Shown here: positions 1-12,060 of the stretch, one piece after another
Layout: each line of letters opens with the position of its first letter
Position numbering within the stretch: the stretch's first letter is position 1
From: Phycomyces blakesleeanus NRRL 1555(-)
Lineage: Eukaryota; Mucoromycota; Mucoromycetes; Mucorales; Phycomycetaceae
Direction: 5' to 3'
Assembly: GCF_001638985.1 (NCBI RefSeq)
Contig: NW_017265172.1
Coordinates: 170,757-234,756 of the forward strand
DNA: 64,000 bases
Position numbers and translations under genes: made by a program
Notes under the pieces: generated by a model
Seen by the model: only the letters and a program-made list of their open reading frames with translations
Told to the model about the DNA's origin: nothing
Database searches by the model: none

Positions 1-3
1 CGT

Positions 4-1328
4 ATGGAAGGTCAATCGTCAGAAGAAAGCAACAGTGACCTAAGTGAAATATCTGATTTTGAATCTGAATCCGAAGACGGTAAGTCTCCATGTCCATTTG
101 TTATTGTCATTATTGATCAGGTTCTCTTTCTGTAATGAAGTGCTGGCCTCCACGTCATCCAAATCTACACGTGTAGCACGACGCGTGACTATTCACAAAG
201 ACAAACGCGACCCATCGTCTGTTCTGTCTTCGCCCAACCTGAGCCCAACCAGACACCGCGATCTCGCTACTGTGGCTTCTGCACCTCCTAAACGTTCAAA
301 GCTCTCTAGAATTGCAGTCAAGACACGCAGAGTTCAACCCATTGAACGTGATGAGACAGGCCACCCAAAGTTACCACAGCAGATTGGTGTTTTGACAGTA
401 CTTGATCTGGGTAAGATTGTCAGTGACCGGGATACATTCCACAATGAGCGCTACATTTTTCCTGTCGGGTACACCGTCTCGAGGTAAGACAAATTCTGAA
501 AATAATAATAAAATAATAATGTGGGGAATATACCTTTACATAGTGTATTGAACTATTGTTATTTTTTGATGAATCTTATGTTTCTACTTAACACTCAGAA
601 CCTATCCGAGCATGTCTGACCCTACGAGCAACACTGTAATCACATCAACCATTCTTGACGGTGGGGACGGACCTCGCTTCCATGTCGTCGCAGCTGATGC
701 ACCAGAACCCATTATTGCCAATTCTGCTACTGGAGCATGGACTGTAGTAGTGCGCAAATCGAACGAGATCCGTAACAGAGAACACTCCAATTCTGCCAGT
801 GGGCCTGATTACTATGGGTTCAAGCACCCAACTATTGCCAAAATGATCCAGGATCTACCCGGAGCTGAGAATCTTAAACATTATGTCTGGCAAAACTTTG
901 AGGAAATGGAACCTAGGGCTGCAAAGGGTGTTATGGCTGCTGCCGAGAAAAAACGTGGTAATCTCGAACAGATGGGAAATGCTAATAGACGACCACCTCT
1001 TATGGATGGTATTCATGACGATGAATCTATGGAAGACGAACAAGAAGATATACCAGCAATTGCTTCTTCTTCTGATCCTTTAATTATGGCCGATGCAGAG
1101 CTTGCCATGGCAGACGATGATGAATTCGATGAAGACGAAGAATTTCCAGCACGGCATCACATTCAACACCAAAACCAACACCAACACCACCAACATCAGC
1201 ATCACCATCAGCATCAACCACAACACCATCAGCATCATAACCCTTACCAAGCTCAAATCCCTATCAACAATGTCAATGAAGATATGGACGAAGAAGTAGA
1301 CCAATTGAATGCTAGTGATGAAGACTAA
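4..1328 (+). CDS. FYR-domain (FYRN/FYRC) nuclear protein, TBRG1-like
   Basis: Exons 4-79, 141-483 and 599-1328 join in frame to 382 residues if the ATG at 4 is the start. The gene may begin upstream of the window, so treat the N-terminus as possibly partial. An acidic/serine N-terminus and a basic segment lead into an FYRN-like region (VLDLGKIVSDRDTFHNERY, then FPVGY) and an FYRC-like region (GPDYYGFKHP, IQDLPGAENLKHYVWQNF). This pair of motifs occurs in chromatin-associated proteins such as MLL, JmjC proteins and TBRG1. The short length and the absence of PHD or SET domains favour the TBRG1-like class. The C-terminus is low complexity: an acidic stretch, a His/Gln-rich run around 1155-1245, then another acidic tail. 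A nuclear chromatin-linked role follows from the family; no enzymatic motif is visible. Confidence 0.8.
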
Positions 1329-1515
1329 TTCTCAAAAATTCTATTATTTTATACATATTTCGAGTCTATCTTGCCTTCTTATTTTGTCCACACTATTATT
1401 CTCTTATTACTTTACTTTTTTTTTATTTAGATATTTTAGCCAAAGTAAAAACCCTCCAAAAAAATGTGGGAATTCAATATCAATAAAGCACTGCCTTTTT
1501 TTTAAAGAAAATATT

Positions 1516-3261
1516 TCAGTTACGGAATGTGATTTCATCATCAGAGTTAGATGTTGCAACATAGATAGTTCCAGTGCCTGATGAGATAACACCTTCCTTG
1601 CTGAAAGATGATGTATACGTGTAACTAATTGGATAATCACTATCGTTTTTGATGCGAGCAGAGTTTCTGTGGGAAGTCTTAATCTTGAATTGACCCTTGA
1701 AGCCGTTCTGTACAAAAAAATAAATACGATTTTATCAGTCACAAGGTAAAAGACTAAACACACTCTTTAAAGAAAAAGAGAAAAAAAGAAAGAAAAAAGG
1801 AATGCTGCTTTAGGAAGAACTTACCATAATAAGTCTGGCTTGTGAATTGGATGTCACTGCTCTAACGATAGAGCCTTCAACATCATTGACAGTAAGGTTA
1901 ATTTTATCATTAGTGGTGTGGGTATTGATCTTATTCGCAGTAACTTCCAGCAACAAGGCTCCATTACTGGACTCTACTACGACATTCTGACCAACGACAA
2001 TTCCAGGACTGATACGTCCATTTGTTGATTTTAATTGAACAAGCGGGGCAGTCAGGCTAGAACCAATAATCTGACCGTTAGTGCTGCGTACATTGATTGC
2101 ACTACCAGCAACTGCGGTTGTAAGCAGGACGTTTCCATTAGTAGTAACGATATTAATATTGTTACTAGCTTCAAGACCAGAAACTGAAAGGGCGGCATTT
2201 GAAGATTGTAGGCTGAGCGAATTTCCTTCCCATGGAGCATCAAAGGTGATTTTGGCGTTTGTGGTACGTAAGTTGACACGATTAATAACAAATGGATCAA
2301 CAACAACGATAGACAGGTTTGTGACATTAATATCAAGAGCAATGGCATCATCGGCAAGATCGATAACCATATCAACGTATACACATCCGTCGGCAGGTAA
2401 AAGAGTGGGCATGATAAGTTCTAACAAAGTCTCTGGTCCGGGAGTGTATCTAAAAGACATTTCTTTCAAGAGATTCCGATGATTTGCAGAAACACGAACT
2501 GTGGGTTTGATGGTTCCTTGAGCATTTGTTGGTAATCGGTTCACACGAATGGTTCCGCCTGTTACACGGCCTTCTACAACCACCTTGACGTTTTGAGTTA
2601 TCAAGAATGAGGGAGGCAGTTGTTCCCAATAATCTGCACTATTATCATCACACAAAGTAGCTGGAATATTTGAAGGTGATTGGTAAACACCGATGTATTT
2701 TAACACCAAAAGCCAAATTAATATTGACAAGAATAGGTATTTACACCATGACTGGCAACAGCTGCCCGATCGTCGGCGCCTTTCCGGCCATGCTGGAGGA
2801 GGAGGAGGAGGAGGAGTACGATAAGTAGGCCAGTCACGAGGAATATGTGGGTTTGGAGATGGTGAAGATATTGGGTGGGGGATAGGCATTTGTTGCTGAG
2901 TAGAGGGTGGAGTTTCTGGTTGTGGAACAGGAAATGGTAAAGCGGGGGACAGCAGACCTGGTTGGGTAGTTCCGTAGGAGGGGTATCCTGGCATAGGAGG
3001 CGCTGATGGTTGAGGTGATGACGGAGAGTATGGCGGAGGAGGAAGATCACCCGAAGAGCCGTTTGGCTTCAGCATTCTCGCTGGACTACTGTAACTATTA
3101 TTGATGGGTGGTCTGCTGTTGCTGGTGCTATTGCTACTCCCAGTCATAGGAGGGGCTGGGACATAATCTAAGGGACGAAGAATAAGACTTGGTGATTGTA
3201 AGTTTTGGCAATAAATACCTGATTGATTATAGTAAGCTTTTGGATTGTCGTAATTGGCCAT
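1516..3261 (-). CDS. Membrane-anchored proline-rich protein with DUF4097-like beta-repeat domain
   Basis: Two exons, 1825-3261 and 1516-1707 (intron 1708-1824), give 542 residues. The open frame runs further upstream, but its first codon there is TTG; the first ATG is at 3261 (MANYDNPKAYYNQ), so I chose that. The first about 155 residues are proline/serine-rich with a PPPY motif, a candidate WW-domain ligand. A basic-cysteine patch (ERRRRSGSCC) precedes one transmembrane helix (YLFLSILIWLLVLKYIGV). The rest has repeated short strands of the type TTNGNVLL, STNGQI, STNGRI and SSNGALLL, typical of the DUF4097 putative-adhesin beta-solenoid. Expected topology is a cytosolic proline-rich tail and an exposed repeat domain (inference). 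The gene converges on the FYR-domain gene, with under 200 bp between stops. Function is unknown. Confidence 0.8.
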
Positions 3262-4437
3262 TACGAAATGAACAAAGTAAAGAAAAGAGGCCAAGGAAAG
3301 AGTGAAGCCGCAGCGTGAATCTTACTTTATATCAACAAAGAAAATGCTAATATATACACATAGACATTTATGGAAAAAATATATAATAGTACCAAACTTT
3401 GACCCTTTTCTTTACACATACACACCCACACAAAAATTAAAGAAAAATAAGGTGTTGAAAATAGCACTCCGCTCATTTTGTCCCCCCTTTTTGTTTTCTC
3501 AGCTTCCAAGACTCTCCTGTTCAAAAAGGCTTTGTCTTGGAGAATTTATTGGTAAGCTACATCGTTATCTAGCCAGATTTTTTTTAGTGTATCTTGTCTA
3601 TTCTTAAAGGAATCTGTACGTCACAATCGCATTTTCCTTTTGATCAGTGTACATATATTTGTAGATCAAATGATATACAAAGATTGGCACAAAAGAGCGT
3701 GTATTCATCAGACTTGCATATTAAATTGACTGACCAACAATTCACGTTTCAAACTAGTTTTGATACCCATGATTGTATTTTATTGTGGTTTGTGTATTAT
3801 GACACTTCATTATCTACGCTCACCAAACAGTGTTTAGTAATAACATCTCAATACAGAAAATTCAATAAATAAATAGAAGAAAAAACAAACACATAGATTT
3901 AAAGAAGTCTAGGTAAAGGATACGTGCCAAGGAATTCTTGTCCTTTTCGTATATGTTATAAATAGCTTGTAATTCAAACATAATTATGCAAAATATTATA
4001 ATAACATTTTTTTTCGATCTAACTGGCACTGCAACACACAAAATAACTATTACTTTGTTAATATACTTGTACAAGCTATCAACAATAAAATGCATTTGAC
4101 TCATTTTGTTCAATTTTCCTTATTTCTAATATATTTATATGATATATATGATATATATGATATATGATATATATACACTATGGTACAATCATAATGGTAG
4201 TATCAACTGTTGAGTGTGAATAAGATGACTACCTTTCATGGAATAAAGAGGGTTTGCTTTATAATATACCTAGTTTTTCTTTCTTTTAACTTTTATATAT
4301 TCATATATACATATATACATATATACATATTCTTTTATTTCATTTCATTTCATTTTATTTGCTCCTTCATTCTCTTTTTCTTTTGGAGAATCTTGGTTTT
4401 TATTCAAGCCAAAATTTATATATACACACATATATAT
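3262..4437. other. Intergenic, divergent promoter region
   Basis: About 1.2 kb between the divergent DUF4097-like and PPG1-type genes. It is AT-rich, with repeated TATATGATATA units around 4136-4176 and pyrimidine tracts just before the phosphatase start. No open frame here has coding character. Confidence 0.6.
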
Positions 4438-6007
4438 ATGGTGGCCCTTGATCTTGACGCGTGCCTCGAACGACTTTATAAAAAGCAACTCCTTGCAGAA
4501 TGCGTCCTTCGAGAGATTTGTGAAAAAACAAAGGAATTGCTCATACGTGAGAGTAATGTGGTTCACATTAGTGCCCCTGTAACTGTGGTAGGAGACATCC
4601 ATGGGTAAGCAAAAGCAAAAACACAAAAGAAAAAAGTTAATCTAAACATGCATTTATTCAATCTTCGTTTTTGAAATAGACAATACTATGACCTAATTGA
4701 GATCTTTAGGATCGGAGGTTATTGTCCTGATACAAACTACCTTTTTCTTGGTATACGAAACTTGATTGGCAATTGGGGATGATGTTGATGAGTATTCCTG
4801 TAGGTGATTATGTGGATCGTGGATTATATAGTGTAGAGACCATCTCTCTATTGACATGTCTCAAACTACGTTACCCGGACCGTGTCCAACTAGTTAGAGG
4901 AAACCATGAATCACGAGCAGTTACTCAGGTAAATAATACATAATTAATATATATATATGTTTTTGTTTTGGGTGAATATATATACTGATGATAAGATTAT
5001 AGACATATGGCTTCTATACAGAATGCATGCGGAAATATGGATCACAGCAGGTCTGGCAATACTTTACCGATATGTTTGATTTCTTAACGTTGTCTGTGGT
5101 CATTGATAACAATATATTCTGTGTTCATGGAGGTAATCATCAGTAGAAATCAGTACCGGGATGGAGTAAATATCTTATTATGGCTGCATCGATCGTTACT
5201 TAGGTCTGTCACCTACAATTCATGTTCTGGATCAAATCATGGTTATTGATCGATTTCGAGGTAAATCACAGGATTTGATATATATATATATATAAATACA
5301 AATATAAAATATACATACATACATATTAAGTCTGTGAACGGTCCTATATATCCAGAGATTCCTCATGAAGGTGCTATGGCTGACCTGGTATGGTCTGATC
5401 CAGACCCAGAAAAGGAAGAGTTTGCTATATCAGCAAGGTACCAATAAATTAAACAGTTTCCGTATCTAATTTCAATGAGGCCATTGAGTGTACTAACGGT
5501 TATTGGTAGAGGAGCAGGGTATACATTTGGTAGCTTGGTAGTCGATAGATTTCTGCACATGAATAATATGTCACACATCCTACGTGCTCATCAACTATGT
5601 AATGCTGGCTATCAGGTAATGAAAGCTATGATTAACAGAATAACTTGATAAACATCCAAGGATACTTTAAACATAATTTAATTATTGGTTCTTTTCCTTT
5701 ATACATATATACTTAAAGGTTTTGTTTGACAACAAACTTTCCACAGTGTGGTCAGCTCCAAACTATTGCTATAGGTGCGGAAATTTGGCGTCTATTCTAG
5801 AGGTTGGTGTTAATGGCGAACGATATTTTAATATATTTGATGCTGCACCAGAAAATGAACGCAATCCTCAGCAAGCTCAACTCAAGGTATTTTTAACCGC
5901 AAAGGTCTATTTACTCGTTTGTGTATTAATGGATATTGTATGTATGTATGTATGTATGTATGTATGTATGTATGTAGCATGAGACCCAAATTGAGTATTT
6001 CCTGTAA
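4438..6007 (+). CDS. PPG1: PP2A-like serine/threonine protein phosphatase catalytic subunit, PPG1 type
   Basis: Nine exons (4438-4604, 4680-4750, 4804-4928, 5003-5132, 5204-5260, 5356-5437, 5510-5615, 5719-5886, 5978-6007) give 311 residues, the usual length for the PPP family. Metal-site motifs are intact: GDIHGQ, GDYVDRG, RGNHESR, the HGG of FCVHGGLSPT, and the late RAHQL and [11 protein letters not shown]. The N-terminus ([16 protein letters not shown]) and C-terminus (IEYFL) match the Ppg1 branch of PP2A-like enzymes better than Pph3 or Sit4; this assignment is from memory of the family. The last coding exon is only 30 nt and follows an intron containing a (GTAT)n run. In yeast, Ppg1 works with the Far complex; a similar partner here is inference. 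Confidence 0.9.
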
Positions 6008-6793
6008 TACATCAATATTATAATGGAATAACGACCCTAACCGTCGACTCCCCTTCCCTCCTCACACACTCTACGCCTTACGCTCTGAAGCTAAATAACA
6101 CTCTAATTCTGTCAGCCATCGGCAACTCATTATCACGAATATTTTTTTAAAAAAAAAGGGGGCAGCCGTTTAATGTCATTGAATATTGTAAAAGCTTAGG
6201 ATGATAAATGAGGCTGTGATGTAAATGTTGACATCGGTAAAAATTAAATAAAATTAAATATGGAAAACATCTATCAAAATCATACCAGCAAATTTACCCT
6301 CGCACCAAATGAAAAGGGAAGAAAAAGAGTTTATATTCTAATAATAATATATTATATCATATATATCATATAGCTGTATTACTAATATAATTGTATTACT
6401 AATACAAGTGTATTAGTAATTGCTTGTTAGTCTCGAATGAAAAACAATATACATGTATATTTATGAACTTTTTTTAAGCTACACTAATAACATACGAGAA
6501 TAGTGGATATTATTGCCACCAGTGATTATAACATTGGGAGTTATGTAATTTCTCTCTAGTATAATCTAAATGCAATTGTATAAAGGGGTTTTGGTTCAAG
6601 TCGTAAAGACTTTATTATTTATAGACGGTTGATTTTATATAGACTATCTAATATCTTGAAGATACATATGTCAAGTTTGGTGTATGTGTGCATGTATATA
6701 TATATTTAAAAAAAAAAGGTACCCTGATTATAATCATTATTTTACTATTATTCCTGCTTTAATATCTATTTCGTGTTTTTGTTTTTTTTTAGT
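6008..6793. other. Intergenic, convergent 3' flanks
   Basis: Lies between the convergent phosphatase and aminopeptidase genes. It holds a T7A9 tract (6142-6157), short AT repeats and a (TATATCATATATA) patch near 6350. No gene was seen. Confidence 0.6.
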
Positions 6794-8898
6794 TTAGTTT
6801 GATACGCTCTTGATATACTCGATCAAAGCGCGAGTGGGACGACCTGAATGAATATAAATTTTGTTAAAAGAAAATCAACCAAAACCCTTTTAGTTTAATT
6901 CCAATCTTACCACTCATTCCCTTGATATGGTATCCATGGGTAGACTGGCTATCCATAACACCGGCAATATCAATGTGAGCCCATGCGATGGAATCATTAG
7001 TAGTAGTTTCAACCACTTCAGTGGTATCCCGAGGACCCGGCGATTCGACCGGTGTTTCAAGTCCGTTAACAAACTCTTTGAGGAAGGCAGCAGCCGAGCA
7101 GGCACCCCCAGAACGTCCTTTACCAAGGTTATTGAGGTCAGCAACCAATGAAGTCTGCATCTCCTTGAGATAACCAGCGTTCAAGGGCATTCTCCAGAAA
7201 GGATCAGAGACGGTCTGGCCAGCCTTATCAAGCTTCTTCCAGAGATCGTCAGAGTTTGTGAAGACACCAGCAAATACTTCGCCAAGAGCAACATCCATGG
7301 CACCTGTAAGGGTAGCCAAGTCAATAACACTGCTGGGCTTGTACTTGGATGTAACATAGTACAGAGCATCAGCCTTTTTAGCACAACAAGATAAAAAACA
7401 TATATATTTGTAAGTATCTCGGTTGGATTGTATTGTTTAATATAATATGTATAATTTACCAAGATCAATCTTCCTTCAGCATCGGTATCAAGAACCTCAA
7501 TGGACTTTCCGTTCATTGCCTTTACAACATCTCCTGGCTTTGTTGCGTCACCTGAAGGCATATTCTCACACAGAGGGGTAACAGCCACAACATTGACAGG
7601 AAGACCAAGCTTGATGATTCCATAGAGAGCACCAGCCACAGTGGCAGCACCACCCATATCACCCTTCATCAAGGCCATGTTATTCGATGGCTTGAGCGAA
7701 ATTCCACCACTAAGAAACACATACACACATACATATAAGCAAAAACGCATTTAGGCTCACAAAGATGATCAATCATGTCCCAATTTTTTCACATACGCAT
7801 CAAAAGTAACACCTGGAATGTATTTTGAGTCAGTATCTTAAGTCAACCACAACTTTCTGACTGAATTTATATTTACCTTTTCCAACCAACGCATGCGTAG
7901 GATCAGACTCCTTTCCACCCTTGTAATGAATTTCCAAGAATCGCAATGGCTCTTGGCTTTATGTAAATCCAATCCATATATATTTATCAATATAACAATT
8001 CTCTCTTTTTTTCACAAATTCAAATTATTGTTTTTTTTTACCTGCCCTTGGAAACAGACAAAAAGGCATTCATGTTGTTACGAGCAGCCCATTCTTCATC
8101 ATGAACTAAGACATCAGTGTTCTCCAGTCCAGCCAAAAGGTATGCAACCTCATCAGAGAAGAGCTTGGGAGTCATCAGATTAGCGGGTGAGGTCATCAGC
8201 ATACGTGCGAGGTTTTGGGATGCACCATAAATCTGTCCAGATTCCCAGGTAATGTCTTCAACTGAGGATTCCGAAAATGGTCCAACGACGATTTCCTTAC
8301 GGCGTGCCTTTTCAACCTTGAGCTTGTCAAAGGAGAACTGGGCAAGAGAAGCACCTTCAGATGCGCCATGAGCATCTACAGACACATCAACACCAATATA
8401 TTTTGCGCCCTGGCCCTGAAGAGCGCGTACACCAGTGGCAGCCTAAAAAATATAATTTATTGGAAAAACAGTGAATTAGAATATATGTGTTTATGTATAT
8501 ACAAATAATTCTGATGATCGTATTTTACAGACGACTTCCTAAAAAGAAAGAAGTAAACGTACAGCGGTTCTGACAGCATCCTGAATCTTTGCTTGATCTT
8601 CACCGGATTTCTTTCCGAGACCAACGATTGCTACTTGCTTTACACCGCCAATGTTATAGAGCATGCGCACGTCGCCTTGCTTTGAGAACTTTGAGGCAGT
8701 GAGCTGCTCGAGAATAGTAGCGCGTGTGGTGGCAGAAATTGCGTTGGTTGCAGGAAGGGTAATGTTCCCAGCATCGGTATAAGCATTGAGAACAATTGCA
8801 TCGTACTGTTTAGTGTTGGTGAAGTTGCGAGCTGATCCAGTGCGTGTTTGTTGACGCACAAACGAGCGAGTTAGAGAACGTCCAAATAAAGCATTCAT
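6794..8898 (-). CDS. M17 family leucyl aminopeptidase, probably mitochondrial
   Basis: Seven exons in transcript order: 8563-8898, 8042-8442, 7877-7956, 7797-7812, 7460-7709, 6911-7373 and 6794-6843; 531 residues. The C-terminal catalytic domain is clear: LVGKGVTFD, ISLKPSNNMALMKGDMGGA, TDAEGRLIL, IDLATLTGA, WRMPL and WAHIDIAG. By alignment from memory, K272, D277, D354 and E356 are the lysine and metal-binding positions. Two residues differ from the usual M17 consensus: Ala for Ser after the metal Asp (VTFDAGG), and Asp for Asn at the start of the signature (DTDAEGRL). The N-terminus (MNALFGRSLTRSFVRQQTRT) is rich in Arg and lacks acids, which suggests a mitochondrial presequence. The 16-nt fourth exon is needed to complete VTFDA. 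The enzyme releases N-terminal residues from peptides as a two-metal hexamer (family knowledge). Confidence 0.92.
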
Positions 8899-10098
8899 AG
8901 TGGTATATGTCGAGAAGTAAATGTTTATATATCTGTATGTGTTTGCGCGTGTATTTTTTTTTTAAAAAAAAAAAGTGAAATGAGTCCGCCTAATTAATTT
9001 ATCCATCGCACCTCATTCTTTTTCTTCTTTTTTTTCTGTAATTGGGGATGACGTACAAAGGATGGAAATGGATCAAGGGGGGGGGGGATTACTGTAGAAA
9101 TTGCCAGGATTGTCGGGAGCCAGGCTGGTTCGGAAAGAGTGTAAAACCAAAGACATGAACCCAGAAAAGTACTCTCGCCTTTCTCTATTTTTTTTTCTAT
9201 TTTTTTTGACAGCCAACATGAGTAACATTACCAGAATCAACAACATAGCAATCCTCTGCGAGACTTATTACAAAGTTTTTGATGCATGACTTAAGATATT
9301 TAGACTCAATATTTCTTATTGAAATATACTTCTCTTTGACCGTAGTTTATTGTGAGATTACAAAGACATAGAGTTGCAAGCATAATATTTCATTCACCAC
9401 TTTGCTTTTATTAATCCCTCATATATCCATATAAGTATAATTTATAAACAGCATGGCTAATATCTAGGTATTAGGAAGACAGTAAGGATTGTTTCGGGAG
9501 TCCCCGTAGATAGAAAGATACCTCTTCCTGAATAGAAAGAAAGGACATCATACGACGAGTGTACAGAAAGCCTGTTGCGAAATCCTGTGAGATATAAATT
9601 AAATGTACAATTGAAAATGATGAACGCGGACATAAATGAAAAATCTGTATTGTGGACCACAATATCGCGCCTGAAAACTTGGATTTTATATGCAAAGTAT
9701 ACGAATAATAAGAAGATTACTCTTTGAAAAACTTGCCAGGCTATCCAGAATATTTACTGCTGCCAGCAAATATTTTACACATTATAACATCGAAGTTGCT
9801 TTGGGGTTTTTTTAATCATCTTTTCACATCATTTAAACCATCAGCAGCGGTTAAATTTCAGGCAATTATATACCTCTATCTCAAACTCATAGCGAAAGGA
9901 AAAAAGTAGATGCTTTTCTTGGATATTTAATTTATACTACATATTATGGAACAGCCGGCTTGTTGATGCCAATTATACCTCCTAATAAAATAGTTAAATT
10001 TAATCTCTTAAGTAATATTCATTTGCTAATTGATTTTATTTTTATTCATATATAGCTAAGATTAATATCTTGAGCTCTTGAAAAGCAAATTGTCGAAG
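8899..10098. other. Intergenic, no convincing gene
   Basis: Aminopeptidase promoter followed by AT-rich DNA up to the left inverted repeat. Contains a T10A11 tract (8954-8974) and a G-run near 9079. The overlapping minus-strand frames at 9457-9695 are short and unrecognised; they could be a decayed coding fragment. Confidence 0.5.
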
Positions 10099-12060
10099 AC
10101 GTCTGCTATTCTCTCCAGAATACACCCAAAACATCTTATGGAAATAGCTTGGTCTTTTTGTGGAATTATCTTGATACTTTCAACTATTGATATAACCTCA
10201 TTTCAATAAAACTCAACGTGGAATTCGGCATTCCGCCACCTGTTGTGTGGAGATTCAGATAATGTATACGCATACTTTTTGCTTTCTTTTCTACTTTCTA
10301 CTTATCGGTTGATATCGTTTTAAAACGTGTATGTATTTATTTATCAGTGAATGCTGGGTTCATTTCGTATACTTGAACAAGCAAAAGAAAACTCTTTCTT
10401 GTGGCCTTGAACAAAAAACGCACAGACCACTTTAGAGTAACCTACAAATCGCCGTTATAGAGACTTGTACTCCACTTTGAGAGTTATTGCTACACCGATC
10501 AAAGCTAAACTCTTCATTACTCTTTTTACTTCTTTGCTTCTTTACTTTACTTTACTTCACCTTACAAAGTTGACTTCATAAGTACTCTGAGTAAATATTA
10601 TTAGCTGTCTCTTCTGCCGTAGAACAGTCACACAAACCCAATAAAAAGAATATATAGCTATATCACGTTTGCTCTGACGTAGACATCTAAGAGTGACAAA
10701 AAGCGCAGTCCTAAACTTTAACCGCAGATGAAAAATTTTCTGTTACATATAGACCTCCTCCAACGCGCGTCGTTTGTTTTCTCCTTGAGCAACAACAGTC
10801 CCGGTTTCATAGTGAGGCGTCTCTTACGACCGTTGCAGGGAGATTCTTCCATGCTACAAGCATCGGAAAGTGAAAGTTGTTACTCGCCAGCTCAGTTAAT
10901 TCTGAGAAGTCGTGGGGCATGGTCTCTTTTCATTTTTGGAAGGACTACTGTGTACATCGCATCGCCAATGTGGAATCATGATGCTGGGGGGAGGGAGGTC
11001 TAACCTGTGGTGAGATGTGCTGGCTCTTCACTGCTAACCTGACTGAACTCTTTAACGGCTGACGGTGAAGCTACTGGTAGTCGAATGAGCTGGACCTTAT
11101 CACCTAGTGGTAAGTTCTCTGGCGAGTTCGCACCCACATTACTCGGCGACGAGATGTGGGGCTGGATGAACGGGTGCTTTCCGTTGGTTTGCCACCATTC
11201 CAGCACCTCCTTCGCTACCAAGTCAGGTTTACGTCCTGAAGGAGATTGAGCCGCGTAATGCGGGGACAAAGAACTTGGTGTCATGCTTTTTATTCTTTTA
11301 CTCATGTAAAAGAACATTAAGTGAAATTCAATCAAATAGAATAGTTTCTTTACGTATATCTTTAAATAAATAAATAAAGTCTTTTTTAACTAGTATCGTC
11401 TCTAATAAAAAAACACGCTTTTAAACTTTTTTTTTACTTGATTGAAGATGTTAATGTTGTAATTAGGAAGGCTCATTTATAAGAAAAAATTAATCTAATC
11501 GAAAAAATAAGAAAGAAATAAAATACTATTTGTATATTTTAATGGAGAATCGGCAACCGTGTTTAACTATATATGCTGTTTTTATCTAAGAAGTATATAA
11601 GGATAAAGTTAGAATAATCTTTGAGAATGCCAATGGCGTGTAATATATATATATATATATATTATTGAATTTGAATAATCCGGATGGACATTACGAATAA
11701 CATGCATTTGAATGAAAGAAAAAGGAAAGGCGATATATATGAAGAGAAATGAGAGATGAGAAGGAATAAAGAAATGCGTGTTTTGGAGAAACCCAGAAAA
11801 GTCATTGTGAATTCAATGCACAAGTAATTGCCCTCATTGTATTTACACAGACTGTGCACAAAATAGTTTAATTTGATGCATTTATAAAACAATCATCCTT
11901 CTCTGCAAATCTTTCTATATTACATTATTTAAAAAGTAGTCGGCAGCCATAGGGTACGTTGATTAGCAAGATATGGATATCATAAAAGGAATAAATTTTC
12001 ATATTGAAAATTGAATGTAGTATAATATTTGTGCATGTTGGTTATTACCAAAGATTAATT
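10099..12060 (-). mobile_element. 1.96-kb repeat element, left copy
   Basis: The reverse complement of this segment is repeated at 25358-27319. The core 10111-12060 (1950 bp) has exactly the same length in both copies, including an AT microsatellite near 11641. I found only two substitutions, near 11992 and 12010, in the stretches I compared. The outermost 12 bp (starting ACGTCTG) also match imperfectly. The element has no obvious terminal inverted or direct repeats of its own and I could not find a target-site duplication. It carries two small overlapping open frames (11000-11317 minus, 10728-11003 plus) in a less AT-rich patch. I do not recognise the family. Confidence 0.85.
11000..11317 (-). 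CDS. Hypothetical 105-residue ORF inside the left repeat copy
   Basis: First ATG gives MFFYMSKRIKSMTPSS; the frame is open further upstream only from a TTG. The sequence is hydrophilic and Ser/Pro-rich (for example GRKPDLVAKEVLEWWQ, SPENLPLGDKV) with no domain I recognise. It is identical in the second copy. Another frame, 10728-11003 plus (91 residues), overlaps its 3' end. Either could be a fragment of a transposon protein or a chance frame; lack of a third-base signal or homologue keeps confidence low. Confidence 0.25.
   Translation of the reverse strand: MFFYMSKRIKSMTPSSLSPHYAAQSPSGRKPDLVAKEVLEWWQTNGKHPFIQPHISSPSNVGANSPENLPLGDKVQLIRLPVASPSAVKEFSQVSSEEPAHLTTG

Noticed and set aside
3262..3294. 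N-terminal extension of the DUF4097-like protein
   Set aside because: The extension would start at TTG; the first ATG is at 3261.
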